Positions 1-9,323 of a stretch of DNA of 64,000 nt are shown one piece after another. Position 1 is the stretch's first letter; every line of letters begins with the position of its first letter. The notes beneath the pieces are model-generated. The model was not told the origin of the DNA and ran no database searches. It was given only the letters and a program-made list of their open reading frames with translations. Position numbers and translations under genes: made by a program. Source of the DNA: JACDEA01 sp963742585 (GTDB lineage Bacteria; Actinomycetota; Acidimicrobiia; Acidimicrobiales; JACDEA01); assembly GCA_963742585.1 (NCBI GenBank), contig CAVUMI010000009.1, forward strand, positions 1,426,001-1,490,000. Direction: 5' to 3'.

Positions 1-123
1 GTCGGTGCCGTGGGCCCGCTCGGGGAGCGCGCGGGCCGGGAGCCAGAACGGGTAAAGGAAGGCACCGGCGCCGACGACCACCATGGCCATGTAGAGCAAC
101 GTCGCCGGAAGCCGCTCACGCAT
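1..123 (-). CDS. ECF transporter S component, N-terminal fragment (runs off left edge)
   Basis: Only the first 41 codons are inside the window. The peptide starts MRERLPATLLYMAMVVVGAG and continues into a hydrophobic segment ending near ALPERAHG, consistent with a first membrane helix. ATG at 123 overlaps the TGA of the upstream dual ATPase gene (stop at 116-118) by 8 bp, so it is translationally coupled to it. In energy-coupling-factor importers the membrane S component sets substrate specificity, and a position directly after the ATPase and EcfT genes fits that role. The S-component identity is inferred mainly from context; another small membrane protein cannot be excluded, because most of the gene is missing. 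Confidence 0.55.
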   Translation of the reverse strand, partial: MRERLPATLLYMAMVVVGAGAFLYPFWLPARALPERAHGTD

Positions 124-1672
124 CGGTCACCGCCTCGACTTCCTCCACAGTGAGGAAGGGGGGCAGGACGCGGAGCACCTGTGGTGCGAACAGCGATCCA
201 GAGAGGACGTCCCGCGCCTTGCCCTCGGCCACCACCTCGCCGTCGCCGAGCACGACGACGCGTGCGGCGACTCGCGCCGCCAGTTCGACGTCGTGGGTGG
301 CGATCACCGCTCCCCCACCATCCGCGCTACGCGCCCGCAGCATTGTCTCGAGCACTCGCTTTGACGGCGCATCCATGCCCCGCGTCGGCTCGTCGAGCAA
401 CAGCACGTCGGGATCACCGACACCGACCGCGGCGACGGCCAGCCGCTGGCGCTCGCCGGCCGACAAGTCGCGGGGGTGCCGGTCGGCGAGCGCGTCGAGG
501 CCGACCGCGCCGAGCCATCGATCCGCTGCGCCGTCGTCGCGACGGTCGAGGAATCGGCGCGTCATTTCGACGTCGGCGCGCACCGTAGGACCGAGCAGGA
601 GCGCGTTGGGATCCTGGGGTACGTACGCCACCCGGCGTGACTCGGGCAGCACGACCGCGCCGGACGCGATGGGGATCAGCCCGGCCAGCGCGCGTAGCAG
701 TGTCGTCTTCCCCGCGCCGTTGCGGCCGAGCAGCGCAATGACCTCGCCCTCGGCGACCAGGAAGTCGACGTCCCGCAGGATGTGTTGGCGTCTGAGGTCG
801 ACCGCGATTCGCTCCGCGCTGACCAGCGCTGCGCCCGGTACGTGTTCGGTCGTGACCATCGGCCTGAGGTGCGGTGGCGCCGCGAACCGTTGCGCTTCGC
901 GAACCGTCAGCGGGGGCGGATCCCAACCGAGCAGTCGGCCAAGACGAGTGACGCTCGGCGCGCCGTCGTAACCGGCGAGGACGTCGGCAACCGCCCCAGG
1001 CGCACCAGCGAACTCGGTCCCGATCACGACGGCGCGGTCAGCCATGGGCGCGGCGCGCTCGAGCCGGTGCTCGGCGACGATGACGGTGGTTCCCAAGTCG
1101 GCGTTGAGGCGGCCGACGGCGGCGAGAACGTCGTCGGCGCCTTGGGGATCGAGTTGCGACGTCGGTTCGTCGAGCACCAGCACACTGGGCCCGGCCGCCA
1201 GCGCGCCGGCGATGGCCGCGCGTTGGCGTTCGCCACCAGAGAGCGTGGCTGGTGACCGATGGCGGAGATGCGCGATTCCCAGTGCGTCGAGCACTTCCTC
1301 GACGCGGCGGCGCATGGCGGGGGCCGCCATGCCCAGGTTCTCGAGGACGAACGCGACGTCGGCCTCGACCTGGTCGACGACGAACTGCGCTTCAGGATCT
1401 TGGTGGACGAAGCCGACGACTCCGGCGAGTTTGCGCGGCGGGTGCGTGCGCGTGGAATACCCGGCCACCACGACATCGCCCGCGAAGCTGCCGCCCGTCG
1501 AGTGCGGCACCAGTCCGTTGACGCAGCGAAGCACCGTGCTCTTGCCCGCCCCGGAGCGACCCACGACGAGCAGCACCTCGCCGGCGTGGATGTCGAGGTC
1601 GACGCCGTCGAGCACCGGGGGTTGTCGCGGGTAGGCGAAGCGAACGCCGCGGAACGCGACCGCCTCAGTCAT
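116..1672 (-). CDS. ECF-type ABC importer, fused dual ATP-binding protein
   Basis: The 518-residue protein carries two complete ABC ATPase domains in one chain, as in EcfA-EcfA' fusions that energise vitamin and metal-ion uptake at the inner face of the membrane. The first half has Walker A GRSGAGKST (about residue 37), signature LSGGERQRAAIAG and Walker B VLVLDEPTSQLD. The second has Walker A GRNGAGKTT (about residue 315), signature LSAGERQRLAVA and Walker B VLLLDEPTRGMD. All key residues are present in both halves. ATG at 1672 overlaps the end of the EcfT gene by 8 bp and the stop overlaps the S-component start, so the three form one coupled operon. The substrate is not visible from the ATPase. 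Confidence 0.9.
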   Translation of the reverse strand: MTEAVAFRGVRFAYPRQPPVLDGVDLDIHAGEVLLVVGRSGAGKSTVLRCVNGLVPHSTGGSFAGDVVVAGYSTRTHPPRKLAGVVGFVHQDPEAQFVVDQVEADVAFVLENLGMAAPAMRRRVEEVLDALGIAHLRHRSPATLSGGERQRAAIAGALAAGPSVLVLDEPTSQLDPQGADDVLAAVGRLNADLGTTVIVAEHRLERAAPMADRAVVIGTEFAGAPGAVADVLAGYDGAPSVTRLGRLLGWDPPPLTVREAQRFAAPPHLRPMVTTEHVPGAALVSAERIAVDLRRQHILRDVDFLVAEGEVIALLGRNGAGKTTLLRALAGLIPIASGAVVLPESRRVAYVPQDPNALLLGPTVRADVEMTRRFLDRRDDGAADRWLGAVGLDALADRHPRDLSAGERQRLAVAAVGVGDPDVLLLDEPTRGMDAPSKRVLETMLRARSADGGGAVIATHDVELAARVAARVVVLGDGEVVAEGKARDVLSGSLFAPQVLRVLPPFLTVEEVEAVTDA

Positions 1673-2687
1673 CGCTCACCAGTGCAGGGGCCGCCAGCAG
1701 GAGCAACGCGAGGACCGCCACCCATGAAACCGACGGCAGCCGCAGGGGAAAGGCGCGCCACACCAGGCTGTCGTCGCCGAGAAATGCCTGCACACCCAGC
1801 AGGACCGGGGCGCCGATCACCAACGCAGAGAGCACGCGGTCGCGCGATGTAACCCGCCGCGGTCGGTACCGGGGCCGTCCCGATGCATTCGACGCGACGA
1901 TCAGCGCGGCGACCAACGCTGCGGCACCGACGACCGCGAGGACGGCCGCCACCGCGGTAGCGCGGGCGACGAGAGCAACGAAGGCGGCGGCCAGCGATAG
2001 AAGCGCGACAAGCCCACCGGTGGCGGCGACCATGTCGGCGCGGGTGGCGTCGGCGCGGGCGAAACCGCGGGAGTCCATCGACTCGGCGAGCGCGATCGCC
2101 TGCTCAGCGCCGCTCTCGACCAGCGGCACGGCGCGACGGACGAGACGACCCCGACGCGGCGGCCGCTGCCCGCCGACGCGAGCCCGGTCGGCTTCGGCTA
2201 CGCGTTGCACCGCACCGATCGTCGAGGGTACGAAGGCGAGGGCAACGGTAACGATGAGGCCCACTTCGTAGAAAGCCCTCGGCACCACCTGCACCAGTTC
2301 ATGGTGCGACACGACGGCGTTGAATGCGCCGAACGCCGCCATGATCCCAACGATGGCAAAGGCCTCGGCCGCCGACTGCAGCACGACGGGCAGCGACACC
2401 GCGCCGCCCACGGTGAAGCCGCCCAGAAGCCGTGGGACCGTGAGCGACGGCAGGCTGACCAACACCGGGTCGCCGCCATGCGTTGTGGCGGCGGTAAGCA
2501 CGACCCGCAGGATTCCGAACGCCACGCCCACCGCGATCAGGATCGGGAAGGCGCGCGCCCAGGGCGTATCGAGTCGATGGACAGAGACGACCAGTCCCGC
2601 CACCGCGATGACCAGCGCGACATAGATCGGGTTCGGGGCGAGCGACACCGAGACGGCCGCCGCCATGGCCCACAGCGCCCACGTCAT
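1665..2687 (-). CDS. ECF transporter transmembrane (CbiQ/EcfT-like) protein
   Basis: A hydrophobic protein of about 340 residues, starting MTWALWAMAAAVSV. Several membrane helices are followed by a charged cytoplasmic stretch with ESMDSRGFAR, close to the Ala-Arg-Gly coupling-helix motif by which EcfT contacts the ATPase. The open frame extends far upstream, but the earlier part is arginine-rich and overlaps the preceding gene, so I place the start at ATG 2687, 33 bp after that gene's stop. It lies between the toroid protein and the ATPase, and its end overlaps the ATPase start by 8 bp. The C-terminal half contains extra helices beyond a minimal EcfT, which is common in actinobacterial versions. 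Confidence 0.82.
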   Translation of the reverse strand: MTWALWAMAAAVSVSLAPNPIYVALVIAVAGLVVSVHRLDTPWARAFPILIAVGVAFGILRVVLTAATTHGGDPVLVSLPSLTVPRLLGGFTVGGAVSLPVVLQSAAEAFAIVGIMAAFGAFNAVVSHHELVQVVPRAFYEVGLIVTVALAFVPSTIGAVQRVAEADRARVGGQRPPRRGRLVRRAVPLVESGAEQAIALAESMDSRGFARADATRADMVAATGGLVALLSLAAAFVALVARATAVAAVLAVVGAAALVAALIVASNASGRPRYRPRRVTSRDRVLSALVIGAPVLLGVQAFLGDDSLVWRAFPLRLPSVSWVAVLALLLLAAPALVSDD

Positions 2688-2719
2688 CGCGTGAAGCCGA
2701 CCGGTAGACAAAACGCGGT

Positions 2720-3944
2720 TCAGATGCGAGCTCGGCGGCGAAGCACCAAACCCACAGATCCGGCGCCAAACAGGGTGGCGACGAATGGGAGCAGCCCCAC
2801 CAGCGAGCGCCCGCCGCCGTCGTCGTCGCCCCGCCCGGGCGCGGCCAGCTCGATTGGCGACCCGCTTGGCGCGGTGGGACTCGGGGCGGTCGTTGAGACG
2901 GCCGGCTCGGTCCGACCGCCGGCGCGCGATGTCGGCGGCGACGGCGGGCGCGTCGAGACCGTCGAGGTGGGCGCGCCGCCCTGGGGTGGCGTCGTCGGCT
3001 CGGTTGGCGGCGCGGGAGGTTCGGGTCGCACCGGCAGCGAGCGCCCCGCCAGGCCGGGCAGAGCGCGTGCGGTCGTCAATTCCTCGGCTGCCGGCTGTGA
3101 CGCATCGGCCCGCAGTCCACCGGAGACATCCTGGAGGGCGACCAGTGCCGTCACCGGGTTCGCCCCTACGGCCTTCTGCCATGGCGCTTCTGATGGGTCC
3201 TCACCGAGCGCGATGATCACCGCGATCGCCGCCGCGGTCGGAAGGGCAGCATTCTGCTGGCGGGCCGCAAAGCCGAAGCCGCCGTCCTGGTTCTGCACAG
3301 TCTGGAGATACGTGCGGGCCTTGGCGTGGACGGGATCGGACGAGCCCACGCCGGCCACGGTGAGGGCGTTGAGAGCGAGGGCGGTGGACTGCACGTCGGA
3401 GCCGCCGAAGACGCAGCCCGCCCGCGGGAATCCACCATCGCCGCACCGCGCGGGACTGCAGCGAAGTGATGGCCCGCTCAGGCACCGGCTCCTTGGCCGC
3501 GACGAGGGCGAGTATCGCTAGCGAGTTCGGGTCGGCGGTTTGGTCGTAGGCGCCGGTGGTGGGGTTGTAATAGGTGCGAAGGCGCCCGACGTAGTCGACC
3601 TTCCCGAAGTCGCGGGGGTCCCTGGCCCCGGCTACGACCGCGAGAATCACGCGGGCCGCGGACGAGGCGCGATTGACGCTCGCGGGACCATGACTGGCGA
3701 CGTAATTGAGAGCCTTGGCCAACGGCGCCCCGACCACGCCGGCGCTCACCAGCGCGACTGCGGCGTCGGCCACGTCTTGCACTTCGGGCGTCGTACCCCA
3801 CGAACCGTCGGCCTTCTGGCGCTCGACGAGAAAGTCGCCCGCCCGCGTGACAGCGGCTGTCGGGGGCGCCGCCTGTGCGACCGCGACCCCCAGAACCGCA
3901 GCTGACGCCGCGACCAGGGCGGCCACGGCGTTTCTCGCGCCCAC
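2720..3944 (-). CDS. Exported alpha/alpha-toroid (prenyltransferase/squalene-cyclase repeat) protein, membrane-anchored; frameshifted
   Basis: First gene of the ECF operon. An N-terminal signal peptide (MGARNAVAALVAASAAVLGV, cleavage probably after AQA) is followed by repeats of the terpene-cyclase/prenyltransferase fold: KADGSWGT, CGDGGFPRAGCVFGGSD and QNQDGGFGFAARQ. A Pro/Thr/Ser-rich linker and a final membrane helix ending in RRRARI anchor it outside the cell. A surplus base near 3447 moves the reading frame: up to LQSRA it is read in one frame, and from CGDGGFP in the next. Catalytic residues of cyclases are not apparent. The same toroid forms the corrinoid-binding half of transcobalamin and intrinsic factor, and the linked ECF importer makes a substrate-binding role more likely than an enzymatic one; that is inference. 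Confidence 0.75.
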
Positions 3945-3986
3945 GAAAAAAGGATGCCATACGAATTTCCTGCGGAGGGCGAACAG

Positions 3987-3999
3987 TTAGGTACCCTAA
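3987..3999. promoter_or_regulatory. Inverted repeat, likely MarR operator, next to the marR ribosome-binding site
   Basis: TTAGG-TAC-CCTAA is a perfect 5-bp inverted repeat around a 3-bp centre. It ends inside the AAGGAG ribosome-binding site (3998-4003) of the marR-like gene, whose ATG is at 4006. A repressor bound here would cover the transcription or translation start of the regulator and the exporter genes behind it, which fits autoregulation. The assignment to MarR rests on position and symmetry only. Confidence 0.6.
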
Positions 4000-4005
4000 G
4001 GAGTT

Positions 4006-4437
4006 ATGACCGCAGATGGAGCGCGTGCCGTCGCTCGCCTCAGCAAGCGCCTGGAGGTTGCGCTCGGTGACGTCGACCTTTCGCTTCCCCAGTACAGACT
4101 GTTGGTGTTCCTGTCACGCCGAGCTGAGGTGGCGTCGGACCTCGCCGGTCGCCTCGCGGTGAGCCCACCGTCGGTCACGACCTTGGTCGACGGAATGGTC
4201 GCCCGGGGGCTCGTCGAGCGCGCCGCCGACCCCGACGACCGCCGCAAGGTGCGCCACGAGCTCACGGCCGACGGACGGCGGGCGTTGGCCGCGGCGGACG
4301 GCGCGCTCGAGGACCGTCTCAAGTCCATCGCCGAGCGGCTTCCGCCGGCGCAGGCGCGACGGGCCCTCGAAGGGCTCGAGTTGTGGCACCAGGCGCTCGA
4401 TATCGACTTCGAGCGGGTGGCCGCGGCGACCGCGTGA
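4006..4437 (+). CDS. MarR-family transcriptional regulator
   Basis: 143 residues, the usual MarR length. The winged-helix core is clear: LSLPQYRLLVFLSRR (helix 2), VASDLAGRLAVSPPSVTTLV (helix-turn-helix), a wing with DPDDRRKVRHELTADGR, and a C-terminal dimerisation helix. MarR proteins usually repress exporters and release DNA on binding a small molecule. A strong AAGGAG lies 2 bp before the ATG, and the TTAGG/CCTAA operator overlaps it. The TGA shares bases with the GTG start of the first exporter gene (GTGA), so regulator and exporter are one transcript. The inducer is not predictable. Confidence 0.92.
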   Translation: MTADGARAVARLSKRLEVALGDVDLSLPQYRLLVFLSRRAEVASDLAGRLAVSPPSVTTLVDGMVARGLVERAADPDDRRKVRHELTADGRRALAAADGALEDRLKSIAERLPPAQARRALEGLELWHQALDIDFERVAAATA

Positions 4438-6339
4438 TCGACACACCAACCCACACTGCGTTCGCGCCGGCGCCGCCGGAGGCGCGGTACGCCCCGCCGC
4501 CGGCTGGCGTCGACCCCGACACCACCAAATCGTGGACTCGCCGCATGCGACCGATCCTGCGCGCCCACGCCGGGATCATCGGCACCGGTTTGGCCTGCGC
4601 GCTCGGGATGCAGCTCTTGCAGCTCGCCATACCCCGCGTGATCGGGCAGGCCCTCGACAAGAGTCTGCTGCGCTCATACGCGCAACAACGGGCGCTGGAC
4701 GTCAAGAGCATCGATCTGCTCCCGCCCGTCCCGATCAGCCGCTTCGTGGCCATCCTTGCCGCGCTCGCCATTGCCCGGTTTGCCCTGGGCTACGTCTACC
4801 GACTCAACCTTCAAAAGACGTCGATGGCCATCGAGTTCGACCTGCGCAACACGATGTACCAGAAGTTCAGCTGGCTCCCGTTCAGCTATTACGACAAGGT
4901 CCAGAGCGGGCAACTCATCTCGCGGGCCAACTCCGACATCCGCTCGGTACAGATGTATCTGGCGTTCGCGCCGATCTTGGTCGTGAACTTCATCGGCTTC
5001 CTCGCTGCATTGGTCTTCCTGGCCACCATCAGCCTCCCGCTGGCCATCGTGTCGGTCATCACGATGCCGCTCGTGTACGTCAGCGGTGCGCGGATGCGCG
5101 TCGTTCATGTTCCCGGCCAGCTGGATCGTGCAGTCGCGGCTCGCCGACGTGGCCACCATCGTCGAGGAGAACGTGACCGGGACCCGGGTCGTGAAGTCCT
5201 TCGCCGGCGAAGCACAACAGGTCGGGCTCCTGCAGAAGACCGCCGAGCGACTGCGCTGGGCGAACAACGTGATGATCGACATGCGGGCGCGGTACGGCCC
5301 GCTCATGCAGAACCTTCCCCGCCTCGGCGCGGTGTTCGTGATCCTCTACGGCGGCTGGCTCGGCGTCCATGGCCGCATCACTGTCGGCGACCTCTTCACG
5401 TTCACGTCCTACATCGCGCTGCTGCAGGCGCCGTTCATGATCCTCGGGCTTCATGCTGATGCTGGCGCAGCGCGCCGAAGCATCGGCCGGCCGGATCTTC
5501 GAGATCCTCGATCACGTTCCCGAGCTTCGGGAGCGGCCGGGCGCGGTCGATCTCATCGCCCCGCAGGGCGACGTGGTGTTCGACGAGGTCGACCTTCGCC
5601 TACAACGCGGAAGGCCCCGACGTCCTCGACGGCTTCGCGCTGCACCTGCGGCCCGGCGAGACGGTCGCGCTGGTCGGCCGCACCGGCTGCGGCAAGTCGA
5701 CCGTCGCCCGACTGATCCCGCGGTTCTACGACGTGAGCGCCGGCGCGCGTGAAGATCGACGGCCACGACGTCCGCGACCTGACCTTCGAGAGCCTGCGGG
5801 CCACCATCGGGCTCGTACTCGACGAACCGTTCCTGTTCTCCGAGTCGGTGGCGTCGAACATCGCCTACGGCCGGCCCGATGCCCGCCGCGAAGACATCGA
5901 GGCCGCCGCGCGCGCCGCCGGCGCGCACGAGTTCATCGTGCAGCTCGTCGACGGCTACGACACGCGTCATCGGCGAGCGGGGCTACACGCTGTCGGGCGG
6001 CCAGCGCCAGCGGATCGCGATCGCCCGCACGCTTGCTCGTCAACCCCCGCATCCTGATCCTCGACGACGCCACCAGCTCGATCGACGTCCAGGTCGAGCT
6101 GGAGATCCACGACGCGCTGCGGACGCTCATGCGGGGCCGGACCACGCTGATCATCGCCCACCGGCTCTCGACGATCTCACTGGCCGACCGTGTGCTGCTC
6201 ATGGAGAACGGCCGCATCACCGCCGACGGCGACGCACGGCGAACTGATGCGCACGGTGCCGGCCTACGCCGAGGTCCTCGCCCGCGCCGAAGAGGAGTGG
6301 CAAGCCGCACACGCACCGCTGAACGGCGAGACGACCTGA
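4434..6339 (+). CDS. ABC exporter subunit 1 (fused membrane and ATPase domains, degenerate catalytic site); frameshifted
   Basis: GTG at 4434 overlaps the marR stop. Six-helix membrane domain first (FSYYDKVQSGQLISRANSD intracellular loop; PASWIVQSRLADVATIVEEN), then an ATPase with Walker A GRTGCGKST, signature LSGGQRQRIAIAR and H-loop IIAHRLST. Walker B reads ILILDDATSSID: Asp replaces the catalytic Glu, the hallmark of the degenerate half of heterodimeric exporters such as TM287/288 or LmrCD. The partner gene starts inside its stop codon (TGATG). Reading it needs seven frame changes, near 5095, 5448, 5594, 5750, 5965, 6030 and 6231, each equivalent to one surplus base. Regular coding on both sides of each argues for sequence errors, not decay. 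Likely role: drug or lipid export controlled by the MarR protein. Confidence 0.88.
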
Positions 6340-8268
6340 TGGGGTGGGGCGGCGGAATGGCGGCGGCTGGGGAGGCGGACAGGGTCCTCCCGGCGCGCGC
6401 CGCAGGCCGGCCTGCCGTTCGGGGGGATCCCCTCGGAGATGGTGCCGCGCGTCGAGAAGCTGCTCGCGTCCGAGCCCGAGCATCCCGACGAGCCGGTGAT
6501 CTTCTCCCACGTACCGCCGGACGAACCGCCCTTCTCGCTGTGGCGGCTGCTGCGACCGCGGTGGCCGGTGCTCGTTGTTCGGCATGGTACTGGTCACGAT
6601 CGAGAGCGTCACCCTCCAGGGCGGCCCGCTGTTCACCCGCTGGGCGATCGACAAGGGCGTGATCGCCGGAAGCACGGGCTGGGTCGTCGCCATGGGCCTC
6701 CTCTACCTGGCCGCGACAGTGCTCAACACCGTGATCGCGTACTACCGCACGTCGCTCACCGGGCACCTCGGCCAGAAGCTGATGAAGGACCTGCGCGTGC
6801 GCGTGTTCTCGCACATCCAGCGGCTGTCGCTCGACTTCTTCACCGACGAGAAGGCGGGCCGGATCATGACCCGCATGACCAGCGACATCGAGGCGCTGTC
6901 CGAGCTGCTGCAGGACGGCATCATCAACCTCGCGGTCCAGCTCACGACGTTGGTGTTCCTCATCGGCGTCCTGTTCTGGATGAACGTGCCGCTCGCGCTC
7001 CTCGTCACCGTGGTCATCGTGCCGATCATGACGGTGATGACGCTGTGGTTCCGCCACGCTTCCGAGCGCACGTACGGCGACGTTCGCGACCGCATCGCTG
7101 ACCTGCTCGCCGACCTGCAGGAGAACCTGTCCGGCATCCGCATCATCACCGCGTTCAACCGTCAGCGGTTCAACCTGGTCAAGCACCGCAACCTCATCGG
7201 CGCGCACTACGACGCCAACGTGAACACCGCCAAGGTGGCGGCCATTTACGGCCCGGGCACCGACTTCGTCGGCGCGGTCGGCCAGGCCGCGGTGATCTTC
7301 GTGGGCGGCTGGATGCTCTTCGACGGCCAGGGTCAGCCCCGGCGAACTGATCGCCTTCATTCTGTTCATCACGCAGTTCTTCGCACCGATCCAGCAGCTC
7401 GTGCAGCTCTACAACACGTACCAGTCGGGTCAGGCGGCGGTCGTCAAGCTGCGCGACCTGCTGTCGACGTGCCCAGCGTCGGTCGAGAAGCCCGACGCGG
7501 CAGCGCTGCCCCCGATCGAGGGCGAGATCCGGCTCGAGGGCGTGACGTTCGGCTACGACCCGGCGCGGCCAGTGCTCGTCGATGTCGACCTCACGATCGC
7601 CCCGGGCGAGACGTTCGCCCTCGTCGGCCAGACCGGCGCGGGCAAGTCGACGATCGCCAAGCTGGTCACCCGCTTCTACGACCCGACCGCGGGCCGGGTG
7701 CTGGTCGACGGCCACGACCTGCGCGACGTCACGCTCACCTCGCTGCGCCGCCAGCTCGGCGTCGTGCCCCAGGAGGCGTTCCTGTTCGGCGGCTCGATCC
7801 GCGACAACATCGCGCTTCGCGCGGGCCGGCGCCACCGACGACGAAGTGGTCGACGCGTGCCGCAAGGTCGGGCTGGGCGACCTCATCGACCGGCTCCCCG
7901 ACGGCATCCACACGCCCGTGTTCGAGCGGGGCTCGTCGCTGTCGTCGGGCGAGCGCCAGCTGCTCGCCCTCGCCCGCGCGTTCATGGCCGAGCCCCGCGT
8001 GCTGATCCTCGACGAGGCGACGTCGAGCCTCGACCTGCGCTCCGAGGCGATCATCGAGCGGGCCCTCGACGTCGTCCTCGAAGGCCGCACCGCGATCCTC
8101 ATCGCCCACCGGCTCTCCACCGCGATGCGCGCCGACCGCATCGCGGTCGTCGCCGACGGCCGCATCGTCGAACTCGGCACCCACGACGAGCTGATCGCCC
8201 ACGGCGGCCACTACGCCGAGATGTTCGCCACGTGGCTCAGCCACATGTCCGAACCCGCCGCGCCCTGA
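6339..8268 (+). CDS. ABC exporter subunit 2 (fused membrane and ATPase domains, canonical catalytic site); frameshifted
   Basis: Second half of the heterodimer. ATG at 6339 overlaps the preceding TGA. A glycine-rich N-terminus precedes a six-helix membrane domain (LGQKLMKDLRVRVFSHIQRL; LSLDFFTDEKAGRIMTRMTS). The ATPase has Walker A GQTGAGKST, Q-loop VPQEAF, signature LSSGERQLLALARA and Walker B VLILDEATSSLD with the catalytic Glu that subunit 1 lacks. The H-loop is LIAHRLST. Four surplus-base frame changes lie near 6400, 6577, 7335 and 7825. The gene ends 10 bp before a 20-bp-stem hairpin. The signature has Ser for the second Gly (LSSGE), a mild variant seen in this family. Confidence 0.88.
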
Positions 8269-8278
8269 GCTTTCGATT

Positions 8279-8327
8279 CCTCTGGAGTGGTGAGGGCACG
8301 GAATCCATGCCCTCACCACTCCAGAGG
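8279..8327. repeat. Perfect 20-bp palindrome, left copy of a pair flanking the AbiEi/DUF559 gene; probable terminator
   Basis: Arms 8279-8298 and 8308-8327 are perfect reverse complements with a 9-base loop (CGGAATCCA). It lies 10 bp after the exporter stop and contains the stop codon of the opposite-strand DUF559 gene (8313-8315), so it may act as a bidirectional terminator, although no T-run follows. The first 28 bases differ at only three positions from the palindrome at 9271-9315 on the other side of that gene. Confidence 0.8.
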
Positions 8328-9239
8328 GTCAGCGGCGAGGTTGAGGATCACCCAGAGTTCGTCGGCGACCGCCCTCGGCTGGTACCGCACCTCTTCGTAT
8401 GTGAAGCGGTAGATCGTGTGACCGTGCCGCCGCGCTGCACGGTCGCGCCTACGGTCCGCCGTCATCTGGTCAATCCGAGCGTGCCACGAACGGCTGTCGA
8501 GCTCGATCAGCGCATTGCGCGACGCCCAACCAGCATCGGCACGCCTTGTCGGGTCCCATGGGAGCGGTACCTGCCATGCCGGCTCCGGAATGCGAAACCG
8601 TCGGACCAAGCGACGGAACATTCCCTCAAGCTCGCTCTCGGGTACGACGAATCCGGGGGCGCGGACGGCGAGAATCTCACCGAGCATTCGGAACCCTCGT
8701 TTGCCCGGTGCCCGCAGTTCTTCGTAGAGCGCCATCGTGGTTCGGATCGCACACTTCTTGTCGAGATCAGCTTGCTCGATCGCGCGGCTGAGGCGTTCTC
8801 GATGACTGACGCCAGCGAGGTCGCACAGCGTTCGGCCCGGGCTGGTGACGCGCAACCCATCGACAACCTCAATGTGCTCGGGCCGCAGATCTCGAGCCTG
8901 ATGTACGGATGACCGGGGCAGAAGTACGTGCTTTCCGTGCGGGACGCTGAGCTCGATCTGACCGAACTTCGGGAAGGGGTGGAGCGCCCGAATCGATGCG
9001 GCGGATTCATGCGAGACCACGGCGTCCGGGCCGAGTGCCAGATACATCGCCCACAGATCGCGTTTCCATGAGCTTGGCCAACCGGGCAGCGAGTACACGC
9101 CTGGATGGACGAGCAACCACCGTCCGCTGGCCAGCCGCCGTTCGATCAGCTGGTCGTAGCCGCCGGCAGCTAGCACCTGTTGCCGACTGAACAGCCCGCA
9201 CTGGCAGCTCGCCAGCGCGTAAAGGACCTCTTCGATCAT
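8313..9239 (-). CDS. AbiEi-like N-terminal domain plus DUF559 nuclease-like domain protein
   Basis: About 308 residues from ATG 9239 (MIEEVLYALASCQ); the frame opens further upstream, but that part is the palindrome. The N-terminal region (LFSRQQVLAAGG, RLASGRWLLVHPGVYSLPG) matches the winged-helix and antitoxin-like domain of AbiEi/type IV toxin-antitoxin proteins. The C-terminal part (RADAGWASRNALIELDSRSW, DRRRDRAARRHGHTIYRFTY) matches DUF559, a very-short-patch-repair-like nuclease fold with an E-x-D-like centre. Such stand-alone proteins are frequent in actinobacteria and their function is unknown. No AbiEii-type toxin partner is adjacent. It sits alone between two palindromes and is intact, although the genes on both sides are frameshifted. 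Confidence 0.8.
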   Translation of the reverse strand: MIEEVLYALASCQCGLFSRQQVLAAGGYDQLIERRLASGRWLLVHPGVYSLPGWPSSWKRDLWAMYLALGPDAVVSHESAASIRALHPFPKFGQIELSVPHGKHVLLPRSSVHQARDLRPEHIEVVDGLRVTSPGRTLCDLAGVSHRERLSRAIEQADLDKKCAIRTTMALYEELRAPGKRGFRMLGEILAVRAPGFVVPESELEGMFRRLVRRFRIPEPAWQVPLPWDPTRRADAGWASRNALIELDSRSWHARIDQMTADRRRDRAARRHGHTIYRFTYEEVRYQPRAVADELWVILNLAADPLEW

Positions 9240-9274
9240 CCCGCCAGTGTGCCGACCGGGTGTGTTTCGACCTC

Positions 9275-9315
9275 TGGAGTGATCAGGGCACGGAATCCGT
9301 GTCCTGATCACTCCA
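9275..9315. repeat. 19-bp palindrome, right copy of the pair flanking the AbiEi/DUF559 gene
   Basis: Arms 9275-9293 and 9297-9315 pair with one G-T wobble (9288/9302) around an AAT loop. The stretch from 9271 reads CCTCTGGAGTGATCAGGGCA and continues as in the 8279 copy; the two differ only at GTG/ATC in the arm. It lies between the start of the DUF559 gene and the end of the SRPBCC gene, which is transcribed towards it, so termination of SRPBCC transcription is possible. Confidence 0.75.
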
Positions 9316-9323
9316 AACGCCGG

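Noticed and set aside
2205..3521. Plus-strand open frame of 438 codons across EcfT and the toroid gene
   Set aside because: It is antisense to two genes with signal peptide, helices and repeat motifs, and has no recognisable domain.
4434..6339. Programmed +1 frameshifting as explanation for the repeated frame changes
   Set aside because: Seven changes in one gene with no shared slippery site or downstream structure, and the same pattern in unrelated families, is far better explained by insertion errors in the sequence.
5933..7372. Minus-strand open frames of 300-480 codons over the ABC exporter genes
   Set aside because: They cross the ATPase motifs of the exporters; their own sequence is Arg/His/Asp-rich and featureless.
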